Assembly (NCBI GenBank): GCA_002753565.1
Contig: PEAM01000008.1
Coordinates: 1-64,000, forward strand
Length of the DNA: 64,000 bases
Source: Magnetococcales bacterium
GTDB lineage: Bacteria; Pseudomonadota; Magnetococcia; Magnetococcales; JADFYX01
Direction: 5' to 3'
The position numbers and the translations under genes were made by a program. Every line of letters begins with the position of its first letter. Position 1 is the stretch's first letter. Positions 10,036-18,849 of the stretch are shown here, in pieces. The notes beneath the pieces were generated by a model. The model searched no databases. It saw only the letters and a list, made by a program, of their open reading frames with translations, and had not been told where the DNA came from.

Positions 10036-11178
10036 TCAACGTTCTCCGATAAAGGCGATGGTCATGGTCTGGTTGTGCAGCTTACAAGAGAGAATTTCAC
10101 CCAGGGGGCTGATTTCGCCATAGGAGTAAAAACCGGTTAGAACCGTAGCGTGGTGCAGTGTTTCGGCTACCGCTTCCACCTCGTCATCGACCTGATCACC
10201 CATCACAAGTTTTCTGCCGACACAGCTAATCAACATGGCCAGACCGGGGGTCGGCTCCGCAAGGCTTTTCAAGGTTTGGTGAGCGGCCTCTTCTGCACCG
10301 TCGACCAGATCATCCACATTGGCGTGCATCAGGCGTAAATAGCCCTCCGGGTCGATCTCTCCTGCCAGGGTGAGGCTGCCTGCATCGGGGTCAATACCGA
10401 GAATGGTTCGGATCAGGCCAAGCTGAGAGTGGTTGGCATCGAGCATTTCGAAGGGAAACAGCAGGCCGGAGGCCGGTAGGTCACGGGCGTGATCACCCAG
10501 ATATTTTTTATAGACATTCAGGGCCGGCTCACCATCCAGTTCGTAGAGAATATTCCCGCTGCATCGGGTGATTTTACGGGCCGGTCCAAAGGGCGACCAG
10601 CCACCAAAAGAGCCGTGTCCAAAGAGGAGATCCTCGCCGCAAAAGGCCATGGCAACCACGCCGCGAGCAGAGAGGCCACTCGGGGAGAGTGTCAAGGTCT
10701 CCTTAAACTGGCCACCGTCACCAGCCAGCCCACCAGAGATGAGCACCTCTGCGGTCAACTCGCTATTGATACCGTTAATGATGGCCGAACCGTTAACATC
10801 GATACCTGGCCCAAACAAAGTGACCGCCTTGGGATTTAACGGAGCAAGTTGCCGACCCAGTTCAGCACCGGCCCGGAAGGAGTCGTCCAGGTTGGCAACC
10901 TGGGTCTCGACCAGATGGAGTTGGACCTTCTCGAAAGAGATGGCTGTAATCACCGCACCACCGTCACTTACCCCCTCCCGAGAGATCTCACCCGCCGTAC
11001 TGCATCCGGCCAATTTTGCCGTGGGAAAACTCTGCTGCAAGGTGGTGAGAAACAGCGGGTCTGCCATGACCTCCAGCGCGCTGAAGACCAGAATAAGGTC
11101 AGGGGAGATCCTCTGCAGTGGCGCCAACCCCTCTTGAGTCAACTGGGAACTGTCCGTTAAATATTGTTCAATTTTCAT
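10036..11178 (-). CDS. FIST-domain sensor protein (NosP-like)
   Basis: 380 aa, soluble. The FIST_N part shows G-C-S-T-A-G-E-I and G-G-L-A-G-D-G, then G-W-S-P-F-G-P. FIST_C ends with Y-G-E-I-S-P and L-H-N-Q-T-M-T. The length equals that of a two-domain FIST protein. ATG 11178 has GGAGAG at good spacing. FIST proteins are small-molecule sensors; the NosP subgroup binds haem and nitric oxide and regulates a neighbouring NahK-type kinase. The neighbours here (soluble hybrid kinase, then HD-GYP) reproduce that layout. The FIST assignment is firm; haem or NO binding is inference from context, since I cannot identify the haem ligand from the sequence alone. Confidence 0.88.
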   Translation of the reverse strand: MKIEQYLTDSSQLTQEGLAPLQRISPDLILVFSALEVMADPLFLTTLQQSFPTAKLAGCSTAGEISREGVSDGGAVITAISFEKVQLHLVETQVANLDDSFRAGAELGRQLAPLNPKAVTLFGPGIDVNGSAIINGINSELTAEVLISGGLAGDGGQFKETLTLSPSGLSARGVVAMAFCGEDLLFGHGSFGGWSPFGPARKITRCSGNILYELDGEPALNVYKKYLGDHARDLPASGLLFPFEMLDANHSQLGLIRTILGIDPDAGSLTLAGEIDPEGYLRLMHANVDDLVDGAEEAAHQTLKSLAEPTPGLAMLISCVGRKLVMGDQVDDEVEAVAETLHHATVLTGFYSYGEISPLGEILSCKLHNQTMTIAFIGER

Positions 11179-11225
11179 GATTTATGCTCTCCGTGTCAGT
11201 TGGTTGAATCCGGGGTTGCTCTACT

Positions 11226-14200
11226 CTATTGCTCATCCAGAGAAGCCATCAGGGCCTCCAGGCTTTTCATGGCATTTTTAAAACGATATTTTTTCACATG
11301 CAACGCCAACTCGTCACGCTTAGAGGCCAAAACCGACGGTAGAGCGATGTTGAGAAGCTGTTCGAGGGTATCTCGACTCTCTCGTGGGCGTCTATGGGTC
11401 AGGTGGTTCTCTAGCTGCTCCAAGCTATCCTTAAAAGCGTTATAATCCAGAGGTTTTCTCTCTTTTTCTGCCGCCACGGGGGTAGCCAGAGTGTCCAAAC
11501 CGGCCATGACCCGCTGCCATTCGGCTTCAAGGGGGGGAAGAAGAGGGGAGAGGTCAGAGGGGTCGGAGGTGGCGAGTTGCGCCTCTACCTGAGCGGCAAG
11601 GGTTTGCAGTTGGGTCGCCCCAATGCTGCCTGCCAACCCTTTCAAGGTGTGCATGTGCCGCAGGGCCGACGCCCTGTCTCCACTCTCCAGATGGGCATGC
11701 AAAACCTGGATGGCCTGGGATTGATCGGCCTGGAAGTTTTTCAGAACCTTTTGATAAAAAGGCCGATTACCCCCCATACGACTCAACCCCAACGTGACAT
11801 CAATACCCGGCAGATCGGGTATCGGGGTTGGAGTGGGGGAGGGGGCGGTGAAGAGGGGTTGGGCTGGCCCTTTTCTGCCGGTCCAGCGGGAGAGGGTGGC
11901 ATACAGCACCTTGGGATCGATGGGTTTGGGAATATGGTCGTTCATGCCGGCTTGAAGGCTTAAATCCCGATCTCCGGTCATGGCGTTGGCTGTCATGGCA
12001 ATGATGGGGGTTTCGGGGGGGATTTTCTCTCTCAAGCGACGGGTCGCCTCCATACCATCCATCTCGGGCATCTGGATATCCATCAGGATCAGGTCGGGCT
12101 TTAACGACGGCCCCTTCTCAACCGCTTGAATACCATTGATTGCCACCGAGACACGCACCTTGGCCATCTGCAGCAGTTCGGTGGCTACCTGCCGGTTGAG
12201 GGCGTTATCTTCTACCAACAGGACATGGATTCCCTGCAGATTGGGCACCTCCTCCTGAGGTTGGGCTTTGGGGCTTTCTGGCAGGTTGGGGTGCAGCAGA
12301 GCGGTTAAAGCGCCCAGTAACTCCGAAGGGATGATCGGTTTTTTCAGAAGGGTTGCCCAGGAGCGAGGTTGGCACCAGTCAACCTGTTTGGGGTGGTCTG
12401 TATGGGTACAGATCAGCAGGGTGGGCAGAGGGTTTTCCTGTTGATCCCACGCCTCTATCTGCTCCTGCTGTATTGGATCAGCCTCCAGAATCAGAACAGA
12501 TTGAGGTTGCAACACCTGAATTTTCTGGCTCAGGTCGGTCCTCTCCACAGCTTGAGCCTGGAGCCGCTGAGCGGTGAGCGTGGTCAGCAGTGCCTCTTGT
12601 GCTTTAGGGTTTTTCATGCTGACCAAAGCGTGGACATTCTGCAAAAGAGGGGGGGGGATGGCCGGGATGGAGGGTGACTCCTGAGGGGTTGTTTGAATGC
12701 TGAACCGAAAGCAGCTACCCACACCAACCTGGCTCTCCAGCCCGATGGTTCCTCCCATTAACTCGACCAGCCGTTTGCAGATGGTCAACCCCAACCCGGT
12801 ACCACCAAAACGGCGGGTTGTGGAGCTGTCAGCTTGGTTGAAGGGGGTAAACAGCCGTGAAGCCTGATCAGAGCTCAAGCCCGGCCCGGTATCCTCTACG
12901 GCAAATTGCAGATGGCCCTCCTGCTCCAGCGGAGTAACCGACAAGATGACCTCTCCCCTGTCGGTAAATTTAATGGCATTGCCGATGAGGTTGAGAAGAA
13001 TTTGATTGAGCCGGTAAGGGTCGCTGATCAGGGTGGCAGGAATCTGCTGGTGGCGGTTGATAATCAACTCCAGACCTTTCTCCTCGGCTCGAATAGCCAC
13101 CAAAGCCGCTAGTGAGGAGAGGGTTTCATCCAGGTTGAATGGAATCTGTTCCAGTTCGAGCTTTCCGGCCTCAATTTTAGAAAAATCCAGGATATCGTTG
13201 ATAATGTGCAGGAGAGACTGACCGGCATCGTGAATTTTTTGCAGATAGTCGGCCTGGTTGGGGTCGACAGCGCTGCGCAGGGCCAGATGGCTCAGGCCGA
13301 TGACGGCATTCATGGGGGTGCGGATCTCATGGCTCATATTGGCGACAAAGTCGCTTTTGGAGCGGTTGGCTGCCTCGGCCTGACGGATGCTCTCCTTGAG
13401 TTGTACCTCAATGGTTCGCCGCAATGTCAGCTCGTTAGAGCGTTCCTTCATCCGTTGTTCCAAATCTTGGTGGGCCTGTTTCAGGGCCGACTCAGCCTGC
13501 TTTCTGGGAGTGATATCCTGGATGATTCCGGTAAAATGCAGGCCGCTTTCCACCAAAAAATCGCTGAGGGAGAGTTCCGCCGGGAAAGAGGTTCCATCGG
13601 CTCTGTTGGCGGTACACTCCATGATGGTAGTGGTGGCGTTGACCAGGGTGATGTTGGGCAGAAACCGAACAAAGGGTTGACCGACCATCTGGTCGTTGGG
13701 CAGGCCGAATAGAGATTCACAGGCGGGGTTGGCGCTCTGAATCGCACCTTGTCCATCCATGATTAAAATACCCATCCTGGCGCTCTCGGAGAGGCTGCGC
13801 ATTTTGATCTCGCGCATTTCAAGCTCCCGGTGATTCTCTCTCAGCCGCTCTAAAAGGGTGGCAAAGGTTCGGGCAAGCAGGCCGATTTCGTCCCTAAGCT
13901 GGGGAATATGGATTGGGTCCGTCATGACCTCCATGTTGCGGGTCTCATGGGTCAGCCGGGTAAGGGGTTGGATAACCCGCTGATTAAGCCGCCGAGAGAT
14001 GAAGAGTGCGATAACCACACCGACTATCAAGGTGCAGATGCTCAATAAGATCATGGATTGAGCGCCCCTGTCCCTCCCTCTCATCTTGGTCTGGCTGGAG
14101 ATGATCAAAACCGGACGGTTATCCAGGTCCCGCATCATCCCCATAACCTGCAGTCTATTGTCCGGTTTTTCGACCATGATCGGTTGACTGCTCTTTTGCA

Positions 14201-14933
14201 GTTGTGCTTTGAACAGATAATAGGGGGAGGAGGGGTGGAGTGTGTGCCAGAGGTGGATTTGAAAATCGACCTCTGTCTGTTGAGCCAGGGTTTGGAGGAG
14301 GGTGTCGGAGAGCTGACGAACCATAACCAGAGAGCCTCTGGTTGGCCCTTGCTGTCGGCTGGTGAGAATGGGATAGGCGGAAAAAAGATAGATTTGCTCT
14401 TCAAAAAGATAGAGGCCGCTCACGGCCTGTTGCTTGGTTATGGTGGTGTTGAGCCAATGCTCTTTGGGCAGAGGGTTGGGTAAAAAGAGCTTGTCTTGGG
14501 CAAGCTTCTCCTCCCCATCCACCTTCTTTCCCCAGACCAAGGCTCCTTGATCGTTATAGTAAAAAACACCATCCAGTCGGGCCGATTGCAGGGTTTCCAG
14601 GTTGAGGCTGGCATCGATGTAGGCTTGATTGCGGTCTTGAACAAAGCGATAACTGTCATCCCAAGCTCCCCAATCTTTTACCAGCAAGGAGAGGTGGTGC
14701 AATTCACGCTGAATGGCACTCTGGCTTCGAGAAAAATTTCTTTGGGCGCTCTCTCGGTCCAACTCCGCAAATCCTGGGAGAATAATCCACTGCCCCAGGG
14801 CGAGGATAAACAGGCCGTAAAGAGCGACCGCACTAAAAACCAGCAGAGGAAGCCAGATCCGAATGGCAGAGAGTTGTTGGTTAATCTGTTTTAGGCTAAG
14901 CACGCTCCACTCCCTCTTATTCCAAAGCATCAA
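11226..14933 (-). CDS. Membrane hybrid histidine kinase: CHASE4, HAMP, PAS, kinase, degenerate REC, REC, Hpt
   Basis: 1235 aa. TM1 at about 27-50 is followed by a CHASE4-like periplasmic domain (about 60-225, with the typical V-K-D-W-G-A-W-D-D-S-Y segment), TM2 at about 285-310, HAMP, PAS (about 375-480) and HisKA with H535 (N-M-S-H-E-I-R-T-P). Then come HATPase (NAIKF, DTGPGL, GGTGLGL), a degenerate receiver, a complete receiver (V-E-D-N, L-M-D-I-Q-M-P-E-M-D-G) and an Hpt with M-H-T-L-K-G-L-A-G. The last 70 residues form the same helical module as in the NahK-like kinase. It is first in a four-gene minus-strand run and ends 47 bases before the FIST gene. It is probably a second input to the same phosphorelay. 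ATG 14930 is an equally possible start. Confidence 0.9.
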   Translation of the reverse strand: MMLWNKREWSVLSLKQINQQLSAIRIWLPLLVFSAVALYGLFILALGQWIILPGFAELDRESAQRNFSRSQSAIQRELHHLSLLVKDWGAWDDSYRFVQDRNQAYIDASLNLETLQSARLDGVFYYNDQGALVWGKKVDGEEKLAQDKLFLPNPLPKEHWLNTTITKQQAVSGLYLFEEQIYLFSAYPILTSRQQGPTRGSLVMVRQLSDTLLQTLAQQTEVDFQIHLWHTLHPSSPYYLFKAQLQKSSQPIMVEKPDNRLQVMGMMRDLDNRPVLIISSQTKMRGRDRGAQSMILLSICTLIVGVVIALFISRRLNQRVIQPLTRLTHETRNMEVMTDPIHIPQLRDEIGLLARTFATLLERLRENHRELEMREIKMRSLSESARMGILIMDGQGAIQSANPACESLFGLPNDQMVGQPFVRFLPNITLVNATTTIMECTANRADGTSFPAELSLSDFLVESGLHFTGIIQDITPRKQAESALKQAHQDLEQRMKERSNELTLRRTIEVQLKESIRQAEAANRSKSDFVANMSHEIRTPMNAVIGLSHLALRSAVDPNQADYLQKIHDAGQSLLHIINDILDFSKIEAGKLELEQIPFNLDETLSSLAALVAIRAEEKGLELIINRHQQIPATLISDPYRLNQILLNLIGNAIKFTDRGEVILSVTPLEQEGHLQFAVEDTGPGLSSDQASRLFTPFNQADSSTTRRFGGTGLGLTICKRLVELMGGTIGLESQVGVGSCFRFSIQTTPQESPSIPAIPPPLLQNVHALVSMKNPKAQEALLTTLTAQRLQAQAVERTDLSQKIQVLQPQSVLILEADPIQQEQIEAWDQQENPLPTLLICTHTDHPKQVDWCQPRSWATLLKKPIIPSELLGALTALLHPNLPESPKAQPQEEVPNLQGIHVLLVEDNALNRQVATELLQMAKVRVSVAINGIQAVEKGPSLKPDLILMDIQMPEMDGMEATRRLREKIPPETPIIAMTANAMTGDRDLSLQAGMNDHIPKPIDPKVLYATLSRWTGRKGPAQPLFTAPSPTPTPIPDLPGIDVTLGLSRMGGNRPFYQKVLKNFQADQSQAIQVLHAHLESGDRASALRHMHTLKGLAGSIGATQLQTLAAQVEAQLATSDPSDLSPLLPPLEAEWQRVMAGLDTLATPVAAEKERKPLDYNAFKDSLEQLENHLTHRRPRESRDTLEQLLNIALPSVLASKRDELALHVKKYRFKNAMKSLEALMASLDEQ

Positions 14934-15236
14934 TCATTACAAGAGGGTTTATTGTCTATTCTCTTGACCTCTCCCCGAATGGTGACACCATTCAGGATGA
15001 TTTGATCATAACCACTGAAAGAATTAAAGGGCTAATGCGCTCTCTTCTTCAGCCCAATGACGGTTTCTGGTGCCGATCGCCCGTTTTACCAAACAATCCC
15101 TCCTCAGCCAGAAAGATCTGCTGATGCTAGAGGCCTGGAGAATAATTGGGTATGATGCGTTCTCAGTCTAAAGAGTTGAGAAGGTAGACGTCTGGTTTAG
15201 GGTGGACTGGAGCGTATCATTAAGGTGAAAAAGGCT
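14934..15236. other. Divergent intergenic region between kinase operon and IalB-like gene
   Basis: 303 bases with no gene. It must hold the promoters for the minus-strand signalling operon and the plus-strand IalB-like gene. The only outstanding element is the dyad at 14977-14993, described separately. I could not assign -35/-10 pairs with confidence. Confidence 0.5.
14977..14993. promoter_or_regulatory. Near-perfect 17-bp dyad, candidate operator
   Basis: GAATGGTG-A-CACCATTC is an 8-1-8 inverted repeat without mismatch. It lies 44 bases upstream of the CHASE4 kinase start, inside the divergent region. Half-sites of this size and a one-base centre fit binding by a dimeric helix-turn-helix regulator, and the position would suit control of the minus-strand operon. 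There is no T-run, so it is unlikely to be a terminator. The regulator is unknown. Confidence 0.5.
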
Positions 15237-15809
15237 ATGAATCGTTTCAAACTGTATGGGAAAGTGTGGCCTCTGCTTCTGCTGTTGCTTCTGCTGCCGA
15301 CCCAGGGTGAGTCAGCCCCGAAGGTGGGTGATCGTTTTGGCGCGTGGACCTTCTCTTGCAAAGCCATGGGGCCGGGAAAAACGCGCTGCGGATTGATCCA
15401 ACAGGTTCAAACCCGACGTTCCGGTAAAACCATCCTCTATGCGACCCTCGGCTATGCCGGAAAAGGGGGGCGTTTGGTGCTGATGCTGCGAACTCCCCTC
15501 AACATTTATCTGCCAACCGGCGTCCAGGTTGGTATCGATTCCGGCCCGCTACAATCGGCTCCTCTGCAGCAGTGTAAAAAAAAGGGCTGTGTGGCCCTGT
15601 TGAAAATTTCCAATACCCTCCTGGAAGCATTCTATTCCGGTACTCAAATGCGGGTTGTTTTCCGTGTTATCCTCAAAGAAGGCGTGGTCGCTGTTCCGGT
15701 CAAACTCATGCTCAACGGACTGAAAAACGGTATATTGGCTTTGGAGGGGAGTGACAGGAAAGAGAACAGGATATACAGAGAGAAGGAGACAGAGTCCCTG
15801 GTCTTTTGA
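15237..15809 (+). CDS. Secreted IalB-like (invasion-associated locus B) family protein
   Basis: 190 aa from ATG 15237, chosen over GTG 15225 because AAGGTG lies nine bases upstream. A leucine-rich signal peptide (about 1-26, ending G-E-S-A) is followed by the IalB fold: F-G-A-W-T-F-S-C near the start, a paired cysteine (T-R-C-G), I-Y-L-P-T-G-V-Q-V-G-I-D and a later C-K-K-K-G-C-V-A. The conserved cysteines probably form disulfides in the periplasm. IalB-type proteins are widespread in Alphaproteobacteria, including non-pathogens, and their molecular role is unclear; the name reflects Bartonella and implies no virulence here. It stands alone between signalling genes. Confidence 0.8.
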   Translation: MNRFKLYGKVWPLLLLLLLLPTQGESAPKVGDRFGAWTFSCKAMGPGKTRCGLIQQVQTRRSGKTILYATLGYAGKGGRLVLMLRTPLNIYLPTGVQVGIDSGPLQSAPLQQCKKKGCVALLKISNTLLEAFYSGTQMRVVFRVILKEGVVAVPVKLMLNGLKNGILALEGSDRKENRIYREKETESLVF

Positions 15810-15967
15810 CCCTCGCATACCCTTTGGCTGAAAGCCGGCTTATCGATTGTGGGAGGGATGACTTGGTAATCAGGGTGTGTTGAGGTAGTATGGTGCGGTT
15901 ATTGCTTTAATACTATTCAGAAGTAACGTTTGGGCTATCATTCAACCGGGTAAGAGCGTATCCAATT

Positions 15968-17461
15968 ATGGGGTCAGCAGATAAACAGATCATCCTCCTT
16001 GTCGACGACACACCGGAGAATATCGATGTGTTAAGTGGGATTCTCCGCGAAGAGTACAAGGTCAAAGTGGCTTTGAATGGTCAACGGGCGCTCAAAATTG
16101 CCGAAACCGACCCACAGCCCTCTCTCATCCTGTTAGATGTGATGATGCCGGGTATGGATGGGTTTGAGGTGTGTCGTCGCCTGAAGGCAAACGAAAAAAC
16201 CCAAAATATCCCTGTCATTTTTGTCACAGCCAAGACCGATTCTGGCGATGAAAAAGCCGGTTTCGAGTTGGGAGCCTTGGACTACATAGCCAAACCCATC
16301 AAACCCGATGTGGTCCAGGCCCGAGTTCGAACCCATGTCGAGTTGTGTGTGGCCCGAGATGAGGCGGAAAGGTTGCTGGCTGAAAACAGGGAGATGTTGC
16401 AGCAAACCTTGATTGGCTCCATTCGAGTTATCTCCGACCTGCTCTCTTGGGCCAACCCCGCCGCTTTTCTTCGTGCGGCGCGCCTGCGCGCCTTTATGGA
16501 GGGGGTGGTCGAAGAGCTTGAGTTGAAGGAGGAGGGGTGGCAGTTGAATCTGGCTGCGACCCTCTCTCAAATTGGTCTGGTTGCGCTTCCGGCTGAGGAG
16601 ATGAACCGCTACTCCACCGGACAAGGGGTCTCCTTCAAGTTTTTAAGCCTCTTTAAAGCCCAAGCCGAAATTGGTGGTCGGGCCCTGGGGCAGGTTCCCC
16701 GTTTGAAGGTTGTGGCGGAGATCATCGAAAACCAACTCAAACCTCTCCCCGCACCCGGTGACTATCCCGAAGAGATTCACCAACGAGACATCCATACCCT
16801 GGGCAGGCAACTCCTCAGAATTTTGACCGACTTTGACCATAAGCTGTTAGGGGAAAAATCCTCTGTCGTACTACAGAGCATGCGCAACGATCCCCACTAC
16901 GACGCTGGGTTGATTCAAACCCTTGAGCAGGTCATCCAAAAAATGGAGTGGATTCCCTGCGCTCTTTCCACCGGTAAAATAGCGTCAGGGATGGTGCTGG
17001 ACGAGGAGGTGGTGCTCCCCGGCCGTGGTGGCACCCTTAAAGAGGGAACGGTTCTCACGCAACAAAAGATAGATGAACTGGTCACCCTTTTTAAAAACAG
17101 CCAACAGTACCGGCTTTTCAGGGTAAAAGTGCCCTTTAAGGTGGATCAACACGGCAATCTGCCTTCCGTCAAGGAGATGCAGGCGTTGGTCTCGGATGAA
17201 GCCGTGACAGAGCCGGAACCAGAATCCCCCACCAAAGGCACGTTGGATCTGGCCGTTGTAAAGCCGCTGATAACGGATCTGGCCTCCCATCTGGAAGAGG
17301 ATGATCCAGACTCTAAAAACCTGGTCACCAAACTACAAACCCTGGCGGCTTCTACCGAGGCGGAGGATCAGGTTAACCAGATTTCCGAACTGGTTAACCA
17401 ATACGACTTCCCCGCCGCTTTGGAGTTGCTCCAAGAGCTGGGGGAGAAGCTTAAGCTTTAA
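15968..17461 (+). CDS. Response regulator with degenerate HD-type output and C-terminal helical module
   Basis: 497 aa. Residues 1-125 are a complete receiver (L-V-D-D-T, phosphoacceptor Asp in L-L-D-V-M-M-P-G-M-D-G, K-P-I) that closely resembles the receiver of the HD-GYP regulator at 5482-6579. The middle (about 130-400) aligns in layout with HD-GYP helices, but where the HD motif should be it reads N-L-A-A-T-L-S-Q-I-G, and no G-x-G-Y-P is present. The metal ligands are therefore gone and phosphodiesterase activity is not expected. The last 70 residues match the C-terminal module of the two hybrid kinases upstream. It may be a phosphorylation-dependent binding protein. The ATG has a poor binding site. 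Confidence 0.75.
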   Translation: MGSADKQIILLVDDTPENIDVLSGILREEYKVKVALNGQRALKIAETDPQPSLILLDVMMPGMDGFEVCRRLKANEKTQNIPVIFVTAKTDSGDEKAGFELGALDYIAKPIKPDVVQARVRTHVELCVARDEAERLLAENREMLQQTLIGSIRVISDLLSWANPAAFLRAARLRAFMEGVVEELELKEEGWQLNLAATLSQIGLVALPAEEMNRYSTGQGVSFKFLSLFKAQAEIGGRALGQVPRLKVVAEIIENQLKPLPAPGDYPEEIHQRDIHTLGRQLLRILTDFDHKLLGEKSSVVLQSMRNDPHYDAGLIQTLEQVIQKMEWIPCALSTGKIASGMVLDEEVVLPGRGGTLKEGTVLTQQKIDELVTLFKNSQQYRLFRVKVPFKVDQHGNLPSVKEMQALVSDEAVTEPEPESPTKGTLDLAVVKPLITDLASHLEEDDPDSKNLVTKLQTLAASTEAEDQVNQISELVNQYDFPAALELLQELGEKLKL

Positions 17462-17494
17462 CGTCTTGGATCAGCTGGCACGCTGGCTCTTAGA

Positions 17495-18727
17495 CTACAC
17501 CTTGAAAAGCTGTCTTTCTTTTGGGGCCATACAGTGAACCGAAGAGTCCATCTCTTTCAATAGAGATTGTGCCCGCTCTAATTTGGCATCAATATCCTCA
17601 TCGGTCTGGTCTGGGTCGTGGTGGAAAAGGTGGAGGGAGTTGACTTCCGCCTGGTGGGCCAGCTTGACAACCTGGCTGACACTGGAGTGGCCCCAAAGCA
17701 CCTTGCTCGGATACTCCTCGTCGGTATAGGTGGTGTCGGTAATGAGAATATCGGTCCCTTTAACAAATTCGACCAGCCGATTAAGGTTTTGTGGGTCATA
17801 ATAGGGGCTATCCTCCAAAGGGAGTTCATTATCGGTGACATAGCAGATACTCCTCCCCTGATACTCTATGCGGTAGCCAAGACAGTTTCCCGGATGGTTG
17901 AGCAGCAGCGTCTTAATGTGGATACCATTGATCTCCAAGGTCTCCTCTTTCAGGTCGCGGAAATAGACCCGAGCGGCGAACTCTTTAATCTGAATGGGAA
18001 AATAGACCCCTTCCATCTGAGATGAGATAAGCTCTCGCATGGAGAGTGTGCCGTGGGAGGCACCCAAAATTTCGATTTCGTGTCCGGGCAGGTAGAGGGG
18101 GACAAAAAAGGGCAGGGCGTTGATGTGGTCCCAGTGGGGGTGTGAGATGAAAATTTTAGCGTCGATCGTGCCTTTTTTTTGTGACAGAAGAGAGCTCGAC
18201 AGGGCTTTGATACCGCTACCGGCATCAAATATGAAAAAGTCTCCTTTGGGAAAGGCGATGGTGATGCAGGAGGTGTGACCGCCATATTTAAGGGTTTTCT
18301 CCCCCGGCATGGGCAGGGTTCCCCTGACCCCCCAATAGGTCAACTCCATCCTATCGAGTAAAATACGCAGAACCTCCTGGGCAAAGCTCTCTGGGTTGAT
18401 CGGCTTGAGAATAAAACCGTCTCCGCCAATGGAGAGGGCACGTTTACGGTCATAGTCAAAGGCTTTTGCCGACACAAAAATGATTTTTAAATGTTTCAAG
18501 GTCGGATCTTGCCGAAGTATTCGGCACATCTCAAAACCATCCATCCCAGGCATCATGACATCGAGAATAACGCAGTCAGGCTTCTGTTGGCGGATGACCT
18601 CCAGGGCTTGGATGCTAGAGGTAATGGAGGTGACCGTCTGACCTTCTGCTTCCAAGAGGAGGGTTTCCACCTCCAGGAGGTTGGGGTCGTCATCGACGAG
18701 AATAAAATGGAACGATTTGTTATCCAT
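17495..18727 (-). CDS. Receiver fused to a metallo-beta-lactamase-fold hydrolase
   Basis: 410 aa from ATG 18727; TTG 18739 is the alternative. The receiver (about 1-125) has V-D-D-D, the phosphoacceptor in I-L-D-V-M-M-P-G-M-D-G and a K-P-I signature. From about 130 an MBL-fold domain begins (W-G-V-R-G-T-L-P, Y-G-G-H-T-S-C) with the metal motif H-P-H-W-D-H, a further H in L-L-N-H-P-G-N, D in T-D-T-T-Y and H in F-H-H-D-P. All ligands for a dinuclear site appear intact. Proteins with this MBL subtype hydrolyse phosphodiesters or related bonds; the substrate is unknown. It converges on the degenerate HD regulator and faces away from the BvgS-like kinase. Confidence 0.85.
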   Translation of the reverse strand: MDNKSFHFILVDDDPNLLEVETLLLEAEGQTVTSITSSIQALEVIRQQKPDCVILDVMMPGMDGFEMCRILRQDPTLKHLKIIFVSAKAFDYDRKRALSIGGDGFILKPINPESFAQEVLRILLDRMELTYWGVRGTLPMPGEKTLKYGGHTSCITIAFPKGDFFIFDAGSGIKALSSSLLSQKKGTIDAKIFISHPHWDHINALPFFVPLYLPGHEIEILGASHGTLSMRELISSQMEGVYFPIQIKEFAARVYFRDLKEETLEINGIHIKTLLLNHPGNCLGYRIEYQGRSICYVTDNELPLEDSPYYDPQNLNRLVEFVKGTDILITDTTYTDEEYPSKVLWGHSSVSQVVKLAHQAEVNSLHLFHHDPDQTDEDIDAKLERAQSLLKEMDSSVHCMAPKERQLFKV

Positions 18728-18849
18728 TAAAGAGTCCAATTAAACGTTTAACAGGCAGCTATGACTATCCAATCCTGGCAGAGAATACCATATCCTTCAA
18801 CAAACATCCTGAAATAAACTAAAGAGGGTGTTGATGTGTGGATGTTCTC

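Noticed and set aside
15237-15809. Virulence role for the IalB-like protein
   Set aside because: IalB homologues are common in free-living bacteria, and nothing else here suggests pathogenicity.
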